Assembly (NCBI RefSeq): GCF_001653715.1
Contig: NZ_LWHQ01000043.1
Location: forward strand, 93,607 to 157,606
Direction: 5' to 3'
DNA from: Methylobacterium platani
GTDB taxonomy: Bacteria; Pseudomonadota; Alphaproteobacteria; Rhizobiales; Beijerinckiaceae
Length of the DNA: 64,000 bases
Below the pieces are notes generated by a model. It saw only the letters and a list, made by a program, of their open reading frames with translations, was not told the DNA's origin and did not search any database. Made by a program: the position numbers and the translations under genes. This document shows, piece by piece, positions 26,574 to 35,132 of this stretch; position 1 is the stretch's first letter; each line of letters opens with the position of its first letter.

Positions 26574-27397
26574 GCCGGGACGACGATCCCGCCGCGGCCG
26601 ATCCCGCCGCGACGTGGCGCCGCCTCGCCGCACTGACCCCGGCTCGCATCGCCCTCGGCCGCGCCGGATCCGGCCTGCCGACCCACGAGGTCCTGCGCTT
26701 CGGCCTCGCCCATGCCCAGGCCCGCGACGCGGTGCATCTCCCGCTCGACGTGGAGGCGGTGCGCGACCGCATCGCGGCGCTCGGCTTCGCGACCCTGGTC
26801 GCGGCCTCCGCGGCGCCCGACCGGGCGACCTACCTGCGCCGGCCCGATCTCGGGCGCCGGCTCGACGAGGCCTCGGCCGCGGCGCTGGCGGCCGCCGCCG
26901 ACGCGCCGGTCGACCTCGCGCTCGTGGTGGCCGACGGGCTCTCGGCCCGGGCGGTCCACGAGGGCGCGGTGCCTGTGCTCGCGGCGCTGAAGGGCGCGCT
27001 TGCCGGCTCCGGCTGGCGCCTCGCGCCGGTGGTGGTGGCGACGCAAGGCCGGGTGGCCCTCGGCGACGCGGCCGGGTCGCTGCTCAGGGCCCGCGCCGTC
27101 GCGGTGCTGATCGGCGAGCGGCCCGGCCTGTCCTCGCCCGACAGCCTCGGGATCTACCTCACCTTCGCCCCGCGCCCCGGCCGGACGGATGCCGAGCGCA
27201 ACTGCCTGTCGAACGTGCGGGCGGCGGGTCTCAAGCCCGAGCTCGCGGCGTTCAAGCTGCACTGGCTGATCGACCAAGCGCTGACCCGGCAGGTGACCGG
27301 CGTCGCGCTCAAGGACGAGAGCGACCGGCTGCTGGCGGGGCCCGGGGTGAGACCGATCGAGGTCGAGCGCCCGAACCCTCCTCCCTCCGCGGGCTAG
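26570..27397 (+). CDS. eutC: Ethanolamine ammonia-lyase small subunit EutC
   Basis: A 275-residue subunit. The EutC blocks are LRFGLAHAQARDAVHLPLD, LVVADGLSARAVHEGAVPVLAAL, VVVATQGRVALGDAAG, AVAVLIGERPGLSSPDSLGIYLTFAPRPGRTDAERNCLSNVR and LHWLIDQALTRQVTGVALKDES. EutC joins EutB to bind the B12 cofactor. Its TAG stop (27395-27397) falls inside the left end of the second dispersed repeat, so the repeat directly bounds the reading frame. Confidence 0.94.
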   Translation: MSRDDDPAAADPAATWRRLAALTPARIALGRAGSGLPTHEVLRFGLAHAQARDAVHLPLDVEAVRDRIAALGFATLVAASAAPDRATYLRRPDLGRRLDEASAAALAAAADAPVDLALVVADGLSARAVHEGAVPVLAALKGALAGSGWRLAPVVVATQGRVALGDAAGSLLRARAVAVLIGERPGLSSPDSLGIYLTFAPRPGRTDAERNCLSNVRAAGLKPELAAFKLHWLIDQALTRQVTGVALKDESDRLLAGPGVRPIEVERPNPPPSAG

Positions 27398-27455
27398 AGC
27401 CGCGCCCGATCACGTTGCAATCGGACGCGGCTCTAGGTCTTTGATTTTGCCGCAT
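27395..27455 (-). repeat. Dispersed intergenic repeat, copy 2 (downstream of eutC)
   Basis: The inverted copy of the element at 25059-25161. Its outer part is also a hairpin: TAGAGCCGCGCCCGAT (27395-27410) pairs with 27420-27435 with one mismatch around a 9-base loop, followed by GGTCTTTGATTTT. It can serve as terminator for eutBC and may also stop the convergent yejB transcript. Confidence 0.8.
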
Positions 27456-27518
27456 TGCCTTCGCGCCGGCGCGAGGAAAGCGCGACCTTGCGGGCGTGAC
27501 CGGCGCTGATACGCCGGA

Positions 27519-27550
27519 CGCCTTCGCATCGACGTGTCGATGCGAAGGCG
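27519..27550. repeat. Perfect 15-bp inverted repeat after yejB
   Basis: CGCCTTCGCATCGAC (27519-27533) pairs perfectly with 27536-27550 across a 2-base centre. It lies 50 bases past the yejB stop on the yejB side and may terminate that operon, although no T-run follows. Its CGCCTT...AAGGCG ends recur in the hairpin at 35045-35089. Confidence 0.6.
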
Positions 27551-27600
27551 CGAGAGCATGAGCCCGCAGAGGGGAAGGGTTCCGGGCGGCGCGCCTCGAC

Positions 27601-28707
27601 TCAGGCCGCCCGCGCCTCGAAGTCGATCCGCGGGTCGATCCAGCTGTAGGTCAGGTCGGAGATCAGGTTCACCACCAGGCCGAGCAGCGAGAAGATGTAG
27701 AGGTTCGCGAACACCACCGGGTAGTCGCGGTTGACGATCGACTCGAACGACAGCAGGCCGAGCCCGTCCAGGCTGAAGATCGTCTCGATCAGCAGCGACC
27801 CGGCGAAGAACGCCGAGATGAAGGCGCCGGGAAAGCCCGCCACCACGATCAGCATCGCGTTGCGGAAGACGTGGCCGTAGAGGACCTGGCGCTCGGACAG
27901 GCCCTTCATCCGGGCGGTCAGCACGTATTGCTTGCGGATCTCGTCGAGGAACGAGTTCTTGGTGAGCAGGGTCGAGGTCGCGAAGGCGCCGATCGCCATG
28001 GCGATGATCGGCAGGGTGATGTGCCAGAGATAGTCCGTCACCTTGTGCCAGAGCGGGAACTGCGACCAGCCCTCGCTGGTGAGGCCGCGCAGCGGGAAGA
28101 TCTGCCAGAACGAGCCGCCGGCGAAGAGCACGATCAGCAGGATCGCGAACAGGAAGCCGGGGATCGCGTAGCCGACGATGACGATTCCCGACGTCCAGAC
28201 GTCGAACGGCGAGCCGTCGCGCACCGCCTTGCGGATGCCGAGCGGGATCGAGATCGCGTAGGAGATCAGCGTCATCCAGAGCCCTAAGCTGATCGAGACC
28301 GGCAGCTTCTCGCGGATCAGCTGCAGCACCGACACGTCGCGAAAGTAGCTTTTGCCGAAATCGAACCGGGCATAGTCCCACAGCATCTTCAGGAAGCGCT
28401 CGGGCGCCGGCTTGTCGAAGCCGAATTGCTGCTCCAGGCGCTTGATGAAGGCCGGGTCGAGGCCTTGCGCGCCGCGGTAGCGGGAATTCGAGTCCCCTCC
28501 CCCGGCCTGGGACGTGCCGCCGCGCCCGGCGAGGTCGCCGCCGCCGCCGGTGACCCGGGACATCGTGGTGTTCTGGCCCTGGAGCTGGGCGAGCACCCGC
28601 TCGACCGGCCCGCCGGGGGCGAACTGCACGATCACGAAGGAGATCAGCATGATCCCGAGGATCGTCGGGATCATCAGCAGGAGACGGCGGATGAGGTAGG
28701 CGGCCAT
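27601..28707 (-). CDS. yejB: Microcin C/oligopeptide ABC transporter permease YejB
   Basis: A 368-residue permease of the DppB/YejB family. The N-terminal helix [39 protein letters not shown] is typical. A Gly/Ser/Asn-rich stretch follows at about residues 50-80, as in YejB. The C-terminal loop reads [69 protein letters not shown]. In most genomes yejB is followed by yejE (second permease) and yejF (ATPase). Neither is here; the operon ends and eutBC lies beyond. Confidence 0.93.
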   Translation of the reverse strand: MAAYLIRRLLLMIPTILGIMLISFVIVQFAPGGPVERVLAQLQGQNTTMSRVTGGGGDLAGRGGTSQAGGGDSNSRYRGAQGLDPAFIKRLEQQFGFDKPAPERFLKMLWDYARFDFGKSYFRDVSVLQLIREKLPVSISLGLWMTLISYAISIPLGIRKAVRDGSPFDVWTSGIVIVGYAIPGFLFAILLIVLFAGGSFWQIFPLRGLTSEGWSQFPLWHKVTDYLWHITLPIIAMAIGAFATSTLLTKNSFLDEIRKQYVLTARMKGLSERQVLYGHVFRNAMLIVVAGFPGAFISAFFAGSLLIETIFSLDGLGLLSFESIVNRDYPVVFANLYIFSLLGLVVNLISDLTYSWIDPRIDFEARAA

Positions 28708-28711
28708 GGTG

Positions 28712-30553
28712 TCAGGTCCGTCCGATCTTTCGCGCCTTCTCGGCGTCGTGCCACCACAGGGTCGGGACGCCGAGGCCGTATCTCGGCAACTCGCGCGGGC
28801 GCCCGTAGAGGTCCCACAAAGCCAGGCGGTGGGTGGCGCCGTACCACATCGGCACCCAGTAGCGCCCGGCCCGCAGCACCCGGTCGAGGGCGCGGCAGGC
28901 GGTGGTGAGGTCCGCCCGCGAGCCGGCATCGGCGATGCGGTCGAGCATCGCGTCGGCGGCCGGGCTCTCGATGCCGGCGAGGTTCTGCGAGCCCGGCACC
29001 GTGGCGGCACGGCTGCCATATACCTCGCGCAGGGCGGCGCCCGGGGTGACCGAGCCGCCGAAGCGGGTCGAGACCACGTCGAAGTCGAAATCCTTGAGCC
29101 GCGCCTGGTACTGCGCCGCATCGACGAGGCGCGAGCTCGCCCGGATGCCGAGCAGGGACAGGTTCTTGATGTAGGATTGCAGCAGCGGCTGGAAGACCGG
29201 CGAGGAATCCAGGAACTCGAAGGCGAGCGGCTGGCCGTCCGGCAGCTTCATCACGCCGCCGTCGCGGGTGCAGCCGGCCTGGCGCAGCAGCGTGTCGGCC
29301 CGGCGCAGCAGCGCCCGGTCCTGGCCCGACCCGTCCGAGCGCGGCGGCGCGACCGGCTCGCCGAAGACCTCGTCGGGCACCCGGCCCCGGAACGGCTCCA
29401 GCAGCGCCAGTTCCGCCGGCGAGGGCATCCCCTCCGCCTTCAGGTCGGAATTCTCAAAGAACGAGGCGGTGCGCTTGTAGGCGCCGTACATCAGGTTCTG
29501 GTTCGACCACTCGAAGTCGAAGGCGAGCCCGATCGCCTCGCGGATGCGGGGATCGCGGAAGACCGCCCGGCGGGTGTTGAGGAACCAGCCTTGCGTGCCC
29601 GAGGGCGTGTGATCCGGCACGGTCTCGCGCTTGACGCGGCCCTCCTGGGCGGCCGGGAAGTCGTAGCCGGTGGCCCAGACCCGCGAGGTGAATTCCTCCC
29701 GCCAGGTGAAGGTGCCGGCCTTGAACGCCTCGAACGCCACGTCGCGGTCGCGGAAGTACTCGTAGCGGATCTCCGAGAAGTTGTTCTGGCCGACCGTCAC
29801 CGGCAGGTCGGCGCCCCAGTAATCGGCGACGCGCTCGAAGGCGATGAAGCGCCCGACCTCGAAGCGGGCGACCCGGTAGGGCCCGGAGGCGAGCGGCGGC
29901 TCCAGCGTCGAGGCCTCGAAGTCGCGTCCGCGCCAATAGGCCTCGGAGAAGATCGGCAATTCGGCGACGATGAGCGGCAGGTCGCGGCTGCCACCGGGCG
30001 CGAAGCGCACCGTCACCGCGTCGTCGCCCTCCGGCGTCGCCCCGGCGACGTCGCGCAGGACCGCGGCGACCCGCGGATGGCCCTTCTCCTTGAGGGTCGC
30101 GATCGAGAAGGCGACGTCGCGGGCGGTGAGCCGCGCGCCGTCGTGGAAGCGGGCCTGCGGCCGCAGCGAGAACCGGTAGGACAGGCCGTCGTCGCCGATC
30201 GTGACGCCGCGGGCGACGAGGCCGTAGAGCGCGTCCGGCTCGTCGAGGGCCCGGACCATCAGGCTGTCGAAGGTCAGGTCCATGCCGGCGGCGCCGTCGC
30301 CCTTCAGCACGTAGATGTTGAGGGTGTTGAAGGTCTCGAAGGCCTGGTTGCCGGTGGTCGTCGAGAGCTGCGCCGCGAAGGTGCCGCCCTTCGGCGCCAG
30401 CGGGTCGACGTAGTCGAAGCGCGGGAAGCCGGCCGGGTATTTCAGGTCGCCGAAGCTCGACAGGCCGTGGCGCTCGGGGGCGTCCGCCAGGGCCGGGAGG
30501 CGGGAGGCGACGAGCGCCGCTCCGCTCCCGGCCAGGAAGCTGCGCCGGCGCAT
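28712..30553 (-). CDS. yejA: YejA-type extracellular solute-binding protein (second paralogue)
   Basis: A 613-residue periplasmic binding protein of family 5. It starts [23 protein letters not shown], a Tat-type signal. Blocks typical of YejA follow: [77 protein letters not shown] and [47 protein letters not shown] 30553 overlaps the stop of the upstream paralogue by three bases, and yejB follows four bases downstream. The two binding proteins probably offer different specificities to one channel. Confidence 0.92.
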   Translation of the reverse strand: MRRRSFLAGSGAALVASRLPALADAPERHGLSSFGDLKYPAGFPRFDYVDPLAPKGGTFAAQLSTTTGNQAFETFNTLNIYVLKGDGAAGMDLTFDSLMVRALDEPDALYGLVARGVTIGDDGLSYRFSLRPQARFHDGARLTARDVAFSIATLKEKGHPRVAAVLRDVAGATPEGDDAVTVRFAPGGSRDLPLIVAELPIFSEAYWRGRDFEASTLEPPLASGPYRVARFEVGRFIAFERVADYWGADLPVTVGQNNFSEIRYEYFRDRDVAFEAFKAGTFTWREEFTSRVWATGYDFPAAQEGRVKRETVPDHTPSGTQGWFLNTRRAVFRDPRIREAIGLAFDFEWSNQNLMYGAYKRTASFFENSDLKAEGMPSPAELALLEPFRGRVPDEVFGEPVAPPRSDGSGQDRALLRRADTLLRQAGCTRDGGVMKLPDGQPLAFEFLDSSPVFQPLLQSYIKNLSLLGIRASSRLVDAAQYQARLKDFDFDVVSTRFGGSVTPGAALREVYGSRAATVPGSQNLAGIESPAADAMLDRIADAGSRADLTTACRALDRVLRAGRYWVPMWYGATHRLALWDLYGRPRELPRYGLGVPTLWWHDAEKARKIGRT

Positions 30554-32460
30554 CACCGCGCCGCCCCGGTCTTGGCGGCGAGGCCCTGGTCGTACCACCA
30601 CGTCGTCGGGAAGCCCGAGGCGCCGTATTTCGGCAGCACCGCCGGATGGGCGAAGCGGTTCCAGCGCAGGGTCCGCGACACGGGCGAGGACCATTGCGGC
30701 ACGACGTAGTTGTGGGCGAGCAGCACCCGGTCGAGCGCCCGGGTCGCCGCCACCAGCTCGTCGCGGTCGCCGGCGTAGATCACCTTGTCGATGAGCGCGT
30801 CGACTCCCGGATCCTTGATGCCGGCGAGGTTCCGCGAGCCCGGCCGGTCGGCGGCGGCCGAGCCCCAGAAATCGCGCTGCTCGTTGCCGGGCGAGAGCGA
30901 TTCGGGCCAGGAGCTGAGCGCGAGCGCGTCGAAGTCGAAGCTGCGCACCAGGTTCTGGTACTGGGCCGAATCGACCACCCGCAGGGAGACCTTGAGGCCG
31001 ATGCGCTCCAGGGTGGCGCGGTAGGGCAGCACGACCCGCTCGGCCGAGTTGTCGTAGCCGAGAAATTCGAGGGTGAAGGGCTGGCCGCTCGCCTTCTCGA
31101 CCATCTGGTTGCCGCGGATCTCGTAGCCCGCCTCCTGGAACAGCTTCACCGCCTCGCGGAGGTTGGCGCGCACCGCTTCCGCGCTGCCGTTGACCGGGTT
31201 CCTGTAGGGCGTGGTGAAGACGGAGGCAGGCACCTTGTCCTTGACGCTCTCGAGGATCGCCCGCTCGCGGCCCTCGGGCAGGCCGGACGAGGCCAGCTCG
31301 GTGCCGAAGAAGTACGAATCGACACGGCGGTAGAGCCCGTAGAACAGGGTGCGGTTCATCTCCTCGAAGTCGAAGGCGAGGTTGAAGGCGCGGCGCACCC
31401 GCTCGTCGGCGAACTTCCTGCGCCGCAGGTTGAGGGTGAAGGCCTGCATCATGCCCATGCCGGCCTGCGGGAATTCCTCCTTGACGATCCGTCCCTCGCG
31501 CACGGCCGGGAAGCCGTCATAGGCGGTGGCCCAGTTGCGGGCGATGTTCTCGGTGCGCCAGTCGAACTGGTCGGCCTTGAACGCCTCGATCATCACCGTC
31601 GCATCGCGAAAATACTCGGCGCGCTGGGTGTCGAAGTTGTTCAGGCCGCGGTTCACGGCGAGGTCGCGGCCCCAGTAATCCGGCACCCGCTCGTAGACCG
31701 CGGTGCGGCCGGCCTCGAACCGGGCGAGCCGGTAGGGGCCGGAGCCGAGCGGGATCTCGAGCGTCGTCTCGGTCGGGTTGCGGGTCTTTCCGCTCGCGTC
31801 CTTGCCCTGCCACCAGTGCCTGGGCAGCACCGGCAGCTGGCCGACGATCTGGGGCAGCTCGCGGTTGCCCTTCTCCGAGAAGGTGAAGGTGACCTCGTGC
31901 GGCCCGGTCGCCTCGGCCTTCGTCACGTTGTGGTAGTAGGCCGAGTATTGCGGGCTGTTCTCCTTCAGCACGTCGAAGGAGAACACCACGTCGTCCGGCG
32001 TCACCGGCCGGCCGTCGTGCCAGCGCGCCTCCGGCCGCAGGCGGTAGACGACGCTGCCGAGGTCGTCGGCCGGGCGCGCGCCGTCGGCGAGCAGGCCGTA
32101 ATAGGTCGAGGCCTCGTCCTGGGCCTGGGCCAGCAGGGTGTCGTAGATCAGCGGGATCTGGCTCTCGAGGTCGCCCTTCACCCCGGCGACGATCAGGTTG
32201 AAGTTGTCGAACGACCCCTGCGAGCCGAACCGCACCAGCCCGCCCTTCGGGGCGTTCGGGTCGGCGTAGTCGAAATGCGTGAAGCCCACCGGGTATTTCG
32301 GCTCGCCGAGGAGCGACAGGCCGTGGCGCCAGCCGTCGCCCGAGGCCGCGGCGCTCCCGGCCGGCGGCGCGCCTTGCGCGCGGAGCCGGGACGGGACGGC
32401 GGCGAGGCCCGCCAGCGAGGCGGCGAGGGCGGCGCGGCGAGTGAGGGGGCGTGCGATCAC
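30553..32460 (-). CDS. yejA: YejA-type extracellular solute-binding protein (first paralogue)
   Basis: A 635-residue binding protein paralogous to the next gene. The GTG at 32460 has GGAGG ten bases upstream and gives a Tat-like signal (RPLTRRAALAASLAGLAAVPSRLRAQG). Homologous blocks are HGLSLLGEPKYPVGFTHFDYADPNAPKGG, YFRDATVMIEAFKADQFDWRTENIARNWATAYD and LNLRRRKFADERVRRAFNLAFDFEEMNRTLFYGLY. It heads the yejA-yejA-yejB unit. Related proteins import microcin C-like or oligopeptide substrates; the ligand here is unknown. Confidence 0.91.
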   Translation of the reverse strand: MIARPLTRRAALAASLAGLAAVPSRLRAQGAPPAGSAAASGDGWRHGLSLLGEPKYPVGFTHFDYADPNAPKGGLVRFGSQGSFDNFNLIVAGVKGDLESQIPLIYDTLLAQAQDEASTYYGLLADGARPADDLGSVVYRLRPEARWHDGRPVTPDDVVFSFDVLKENSPQYSAYYHNVTKAEATGPHEVTFTFSEKGNRELPQIVGQLPVLPRHWWQGKDASGKTRNPTETTLEIPLGSGPYRLARFEAGRTAVYERVPDYWGRDLAVNRGLNNFDTQRAEYFRDATVMIEAFKADQFDWRTENIARNWATAYDGFPAVREGRIVKEEFPQAGMGMMQAFTLNLRRRKFADERVRRAFNLAFDFEEMNRTLFYGLYRRVDSYFFGTELASSGLPEGRERAILESVKDKVPASVFTTPYRNPVNGSAEAVRANLREAVKLFQEAGYEIRGNQMVEKASGQPFTLEFLGYDNSAERVVLPYRATLERIGLKVSLRVVDSAQYQNLVRSFDFDALALSSWPESLSPGNEQRDFWGSAAADRPGSRNLAGIKDPGVDALIDKVIYAGDRDELVAATRALDRVLLAHNYVVPQWSSPVSRTLRWNRFAHPAVLPKYGASGFPTTWWYDQGLAAKTGAAR

Positions 32461-32564
32461 GCGGGGCGATCCTCCGGTGGAAACGGTCTCTCCCACCGTT
32501 CTAGGTCGCCGGGGGGGCTCGCGCCAACCCGGGCGCGTCGGCGCAGGGGTATGGGGCGGACGCG

Positions 32565-32590
32565 AAAAAGGCCGGGCTCTCGCCCGGCCT
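32565..32590 (-). terminator. Rho-independent terminator of the cytochrome c gene
   Basis: On the minus strand AGGCCGGGC (32590-32582) pairs perfectly with 32577-32569 around GAGA, then TTTTT follows. It lies about 30 bases after the cycM stop and reads with that gene. Confidence 0.8.
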
Positions 32591-32621
32591 CGCTGCATCC
32601 CGCGGACGGTCCCGGAGCCGA

Positions 32622-33161
32622 TCAGGGCTTGGGGAAGTCGACCGGCTTCTCGGACAGGGTCTTGAGGTAGGCCAGGATGTCGGCCCGCTCGGTACCCGAC
32701 GGCACGCCCGCGAACGCCATGATCGTGCCCGGCACGAAGGCCTTCGGGCCGTGGAGGAAGTGGTCGAGGTCCTCGTAGGTCCAGTTGCCGCCCTTGGCCT
32801 TCATGGCGGCGGAGTAGTTGAAGCCCTCGTGGCTGCCCTTCGGGCGCTCGACGACGCCGTAGAGGTCGGGGCCGACCTTGTTCGGGCCGCCCTTCTCGAA
32901 GCTGTGGCAGGCCATGCACTTCTTGGCGGCGGCCTGGCCCTTGGCGGCGTCGGCGCTGGCGAGGCGCACGGGAAGCGGCTCCTCCTTGGCGGCGGCGGGC
33001 GCGGCGGCGCCGGCATTCTCCTCGGCGGCGGGCAGCGCGTAGCCGCGATCACCCGCCGGCTTCGGCTTGTAGATCAGCTCGGCCAGGAACCCCGTCCCCA
33101 TCGCGAGGAGCAGGGCGCCGAGCACTGCGCCGGCGATCTTGTTAAGCTCGAAGGAATCCAT
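32622..33161 (-). CDS. cycM: Membrane-anchored c-type cytochrome (CycM-like)
   Basis: A 179-residue cytochrome. One uncleaved N-terminal helix ([23 protein letters not shown]) anchors it. An Ala/Pro/Glu linker precedes a class I cytochrome c domain with the haem site CMACH (Cys82, Cys85, His86) and a likely axial Met148 in GTIMAFAGV. The [34 protein letters not shown] wording is that of alphaproteobacterial CycM/c552. CycM carries electrons from bc1 complex to aa3 oxidase. kdsB is divergent. Confidence 0.93.
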   Translation of the reverse strand: MDSFELNKIAGAVLGALLLAMGTGFLAELIYKPKPAGDRGYALPAAEENAGAAAPAAAKEEPLPVRLASADAAKGQAAAKKCMACHSFEKGGPNKVGPDLYGVVERPKGSHEGFNYSAAMKAKGGNWTYEDLDHFLHGPKAFVPGTIMAFAGVPSGTERADILAYLKTLSEKPVDFPKP

Positions 33162-33423
33162 TCTCGGCAGCTCCGATGCTCCGGTGAGCAGGGGCGATTC
33201 GAGGCACGGCCCGGCGCCGCGCCGCTCTGACAGTCCGCCGGTGCTTAGCCGTTCTGCGACACCGTTGACAATGGCTCTAAACATCGTCGGTTCGTCGCAG
33301 ACGACCGGCGTGTGGACAGCGCCACGGTGCCGGCCCGGCCGCCCCGCCATGACAAGCCCGGCGGGCGCTGCTAAGACCCGCGCCTTGCCGGGCCACCGGA
33401 CCGTCATCCCTCCTGAATCGCCG

Positions 33424-34167
33424 ATGTCCGATCCCCTCGTCCTGATCCCCGCCCGCCTCGCGGCCACCCGCCTGCCCGAGAAGCCGCTGGCCGACATCGC
33501 CGGCGCGCCGATGATCGTGCATGTCTGGCGCCGGGCGATGGAGGCCGGCATCGGCCCGGTGGTGGTCTGCACCGACACGCCCGCCATCGTGCAGGCGGTG
33601 GAGGCCGCCGGCGGGCTCGCGGTGATGACCCGGCCCGATCACCCGTCGGGCTCCGACCGGCTGGCCGAGGCGCTGGAGACGATCGACCCGGAGGGGCGCC
33701 ACGACGTGGTGGTGAACGTGCAGGGCGACCTGCCGACGATCGACCCGGCGGCGATCGCCGCCTCGGTCGCGCCGCTGGCCGACCGGGCGGTCGACATCGC
33801 GACGCTCTGCGCCGTCATCACCCGGCCCGAGGAGCGCACCGAGCCGAGCGTCGTCAAGCTGGTCGGCTCGGAGGTCGCGCCCGGGCGCTTACGGGCGCTC
33901 TACTTCACCCGCGCCACCGCGCCCTACGGCGACGGGCCGCTCCTCCACCATATCGGCCTCTACGCCTATCGCCGCCGGGCGCTCGACCGCTTCGTGTCGC
34001 TGCCGCCGAGCCCGCTCGAACTGCGCGAGAAGCTCGAGCAGCTGCGGGCGCTCGAGGCCGGCATGCGCATCGACGCGGTGGTGGTCGACGACGTGCCCCT
34101 CGGCGTCGACACCCCCCACGACCTCGAGCGCGCCCGCGCCGTCCTGGCCGCCCGGCGCCTGAACTGA
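33424..34167 (+). CDS. kdsB: 3-deoxy-manno-octulosonate cytidylyltransferase KdsB
   Basis: A 247-residue enzyme that makes CMP-Kdo for LPS. The N-terminal [21 protein letters not shown] motif, the CTD-VV and [12 protein letters not shown] blocks, and [11 protein letters not shown] are all present. The C-terminal [40 protein letters not shown] and [12 protein letters not shown] complete the family. The ATG at 33424 is taken because conserved sequence starts there. It is followed by pheA after 19 bases. Confidence 0.95.
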   Translation: MSDPLVLIPARLAATRLPEKPLADIAGAPMIVHVWRRAMEAGIGPVVVCTDTPAIVQAVEAAGGLAVMTRPDHPSGSDRLAEALETIDPEGRHDVVVNVQGDLPTIDPAAIAASVAPLADRAVDIATLCAVITRPEERTEPSVVKLVGSEVAPGRLRALYFTRATAPYGDGPLLHHIGLYAYRRRALDRFVSLPPSPLELREKLEQLRALEAGMRIDAVVVDDVPLGVDTPHDLERARAVLAARRLN

Positions 34168-34186
34168 CCTCCCGAAAGCGCACGCG

Positions 34187-35041
34187 ATGAACCGAACGAT
34201 CTCCTACCAGGGCGAGCCCGGCGCCAACTCGCACATCATCATCAACGACGCCTATCCGGACTGGACGCCGCTGCCCTGCGCCACCTTCGAGGACGCGCTG
34301 ACGGCGGTGCAGGACGGCTCGGCGGCCCTCGGCATGATCCCGATCGAGAACTCGATCGCCGGCCGCGTCGCCGACATCCACCACATGCTGCCGGCCTCGG
34401 GGCTGCACATCATCGGCGAGCAGTTCCTGCCGATCCGCTTCCAGCTCATGGCCCTGCCGGGCGTGCGGCTCGAGGAGATCCGCACCGTGCACAGCCACGT
34501 CCACGCGCTCGGCCAGTGCCGCAAGATCATCCGGCGCCTCGGCCTGAAGGCGGTCGTCGCGCCCGACACCGCCGGCGCCGCCCGCCAGGTCGCGGAGGCC
34601 GGCGACCGCACCCGCGCCTCGCTCTCGCCGCGGCTCGCCGCCGAGATCTACGGCCTTTCCATCCTGGCCGAGAACGTCGAGGACGAGGAGCACAACACCA
34701 CCCGCTTCGTCGTGCTCTCCCGCGAGCCGGCGGTGCCGCCGGCAGGCTCCGGCCCGACGGTGACGAGCTTCATGTTCCGGGTGCGCAACATCCCGGCGGC
34801 GCTCTACAAGGCGCTCGGGGGCTTCGCCACCAACGGCGTCAACATGACCAAGCTCGAGAGCTACATGGTCGAGGGCCAGTTCACCGCGACCCAGTTCTAC
34901 GCCGAGGTCGACGGCCACCCGGAGGAGCCGTCGTTGCGCCGGGCGCTCGACGAGCTCGGGTATTTCTCGAGCGCGCTGCGGATCATCGGCACCTATCCGG
35001 CGCATCCGTTCCGCGAGAGCGCGCGGCCCCCGGCCGAGTGA
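34187..35041 (+). CDS. pheA: Prephenate dehydratase PheA
   Basis: A 284-residue monofunctional prephenate dehydratase, turning prephenate into phenylpyruvate for phenylalanine synthesis. The catalytic Thr-Arg-Phe motif is in NTTRFVVLS at about residue 170. The PIENSIAGRVADIHHMLP block and a C-terminal ACT regulatory domain (FMFRVRNIPAALYKALGGFATNGVNMTKLESYMVEGQFTATQFYAEVDGH) are complete. No chorismate mutase domain is fused. The ACT domain implies feedback by phenylalanine. Confidence 0.95.
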   Translation: MNRTISYQGEPGANSHIIINDAYPDWTPLPCATFEDALTAVQDGSAALGMIPIENSIAGRVADIHHMLPASGLHIIGEQFLPIRFQLMALPGVRLEEIRTVHSHVHALGQCRKIIRRLGLKAVVAPDTAGAARQVAEAGDRTRASLSPRLAAEIYGLSILAENVEDEEHNTTRFVVLSREPAVPPAGSGPTVTSFMFRVRNIPAALYKALGGFATNGVNMTKLESYMVEGQFTATQFYAEVDGHPEEPSLRRALDELGYFSSALRIIGTYPAHPFRESARPPAE

Positions 35042-35044
35042 TAC

Positions 35045-35089
35045 CCTCACGCCTTGCGCCTCCGAACGGATCCGTTCGAAGGCGTGAGG
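35045..35089. terminator. Two-part hairpin between convergent pheA and acyl-CoA ligase
   Basis: CCTCACGCCTT (35045-35055) pairs with 35079-35089, and the enclosed CGAACGGATCCGTTCG (35063-35078) is itself a perfect 16-base palindrome. It lies between convergent genes and may act as a bidirectional terminator. No T-run is present. Confidence 0.55.
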
Positions 35090-35132
35090 CGGCACGCGGC
35101 GTCCGGGGCCGTCCCGGACGCCGCGGTGCCGA

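Noticed and set aside
33265-33287. TTGACA box upstream of kdsB considered as a promoter
   Set aside because: No acceptable -10 box lies 16-18 bases downstream.
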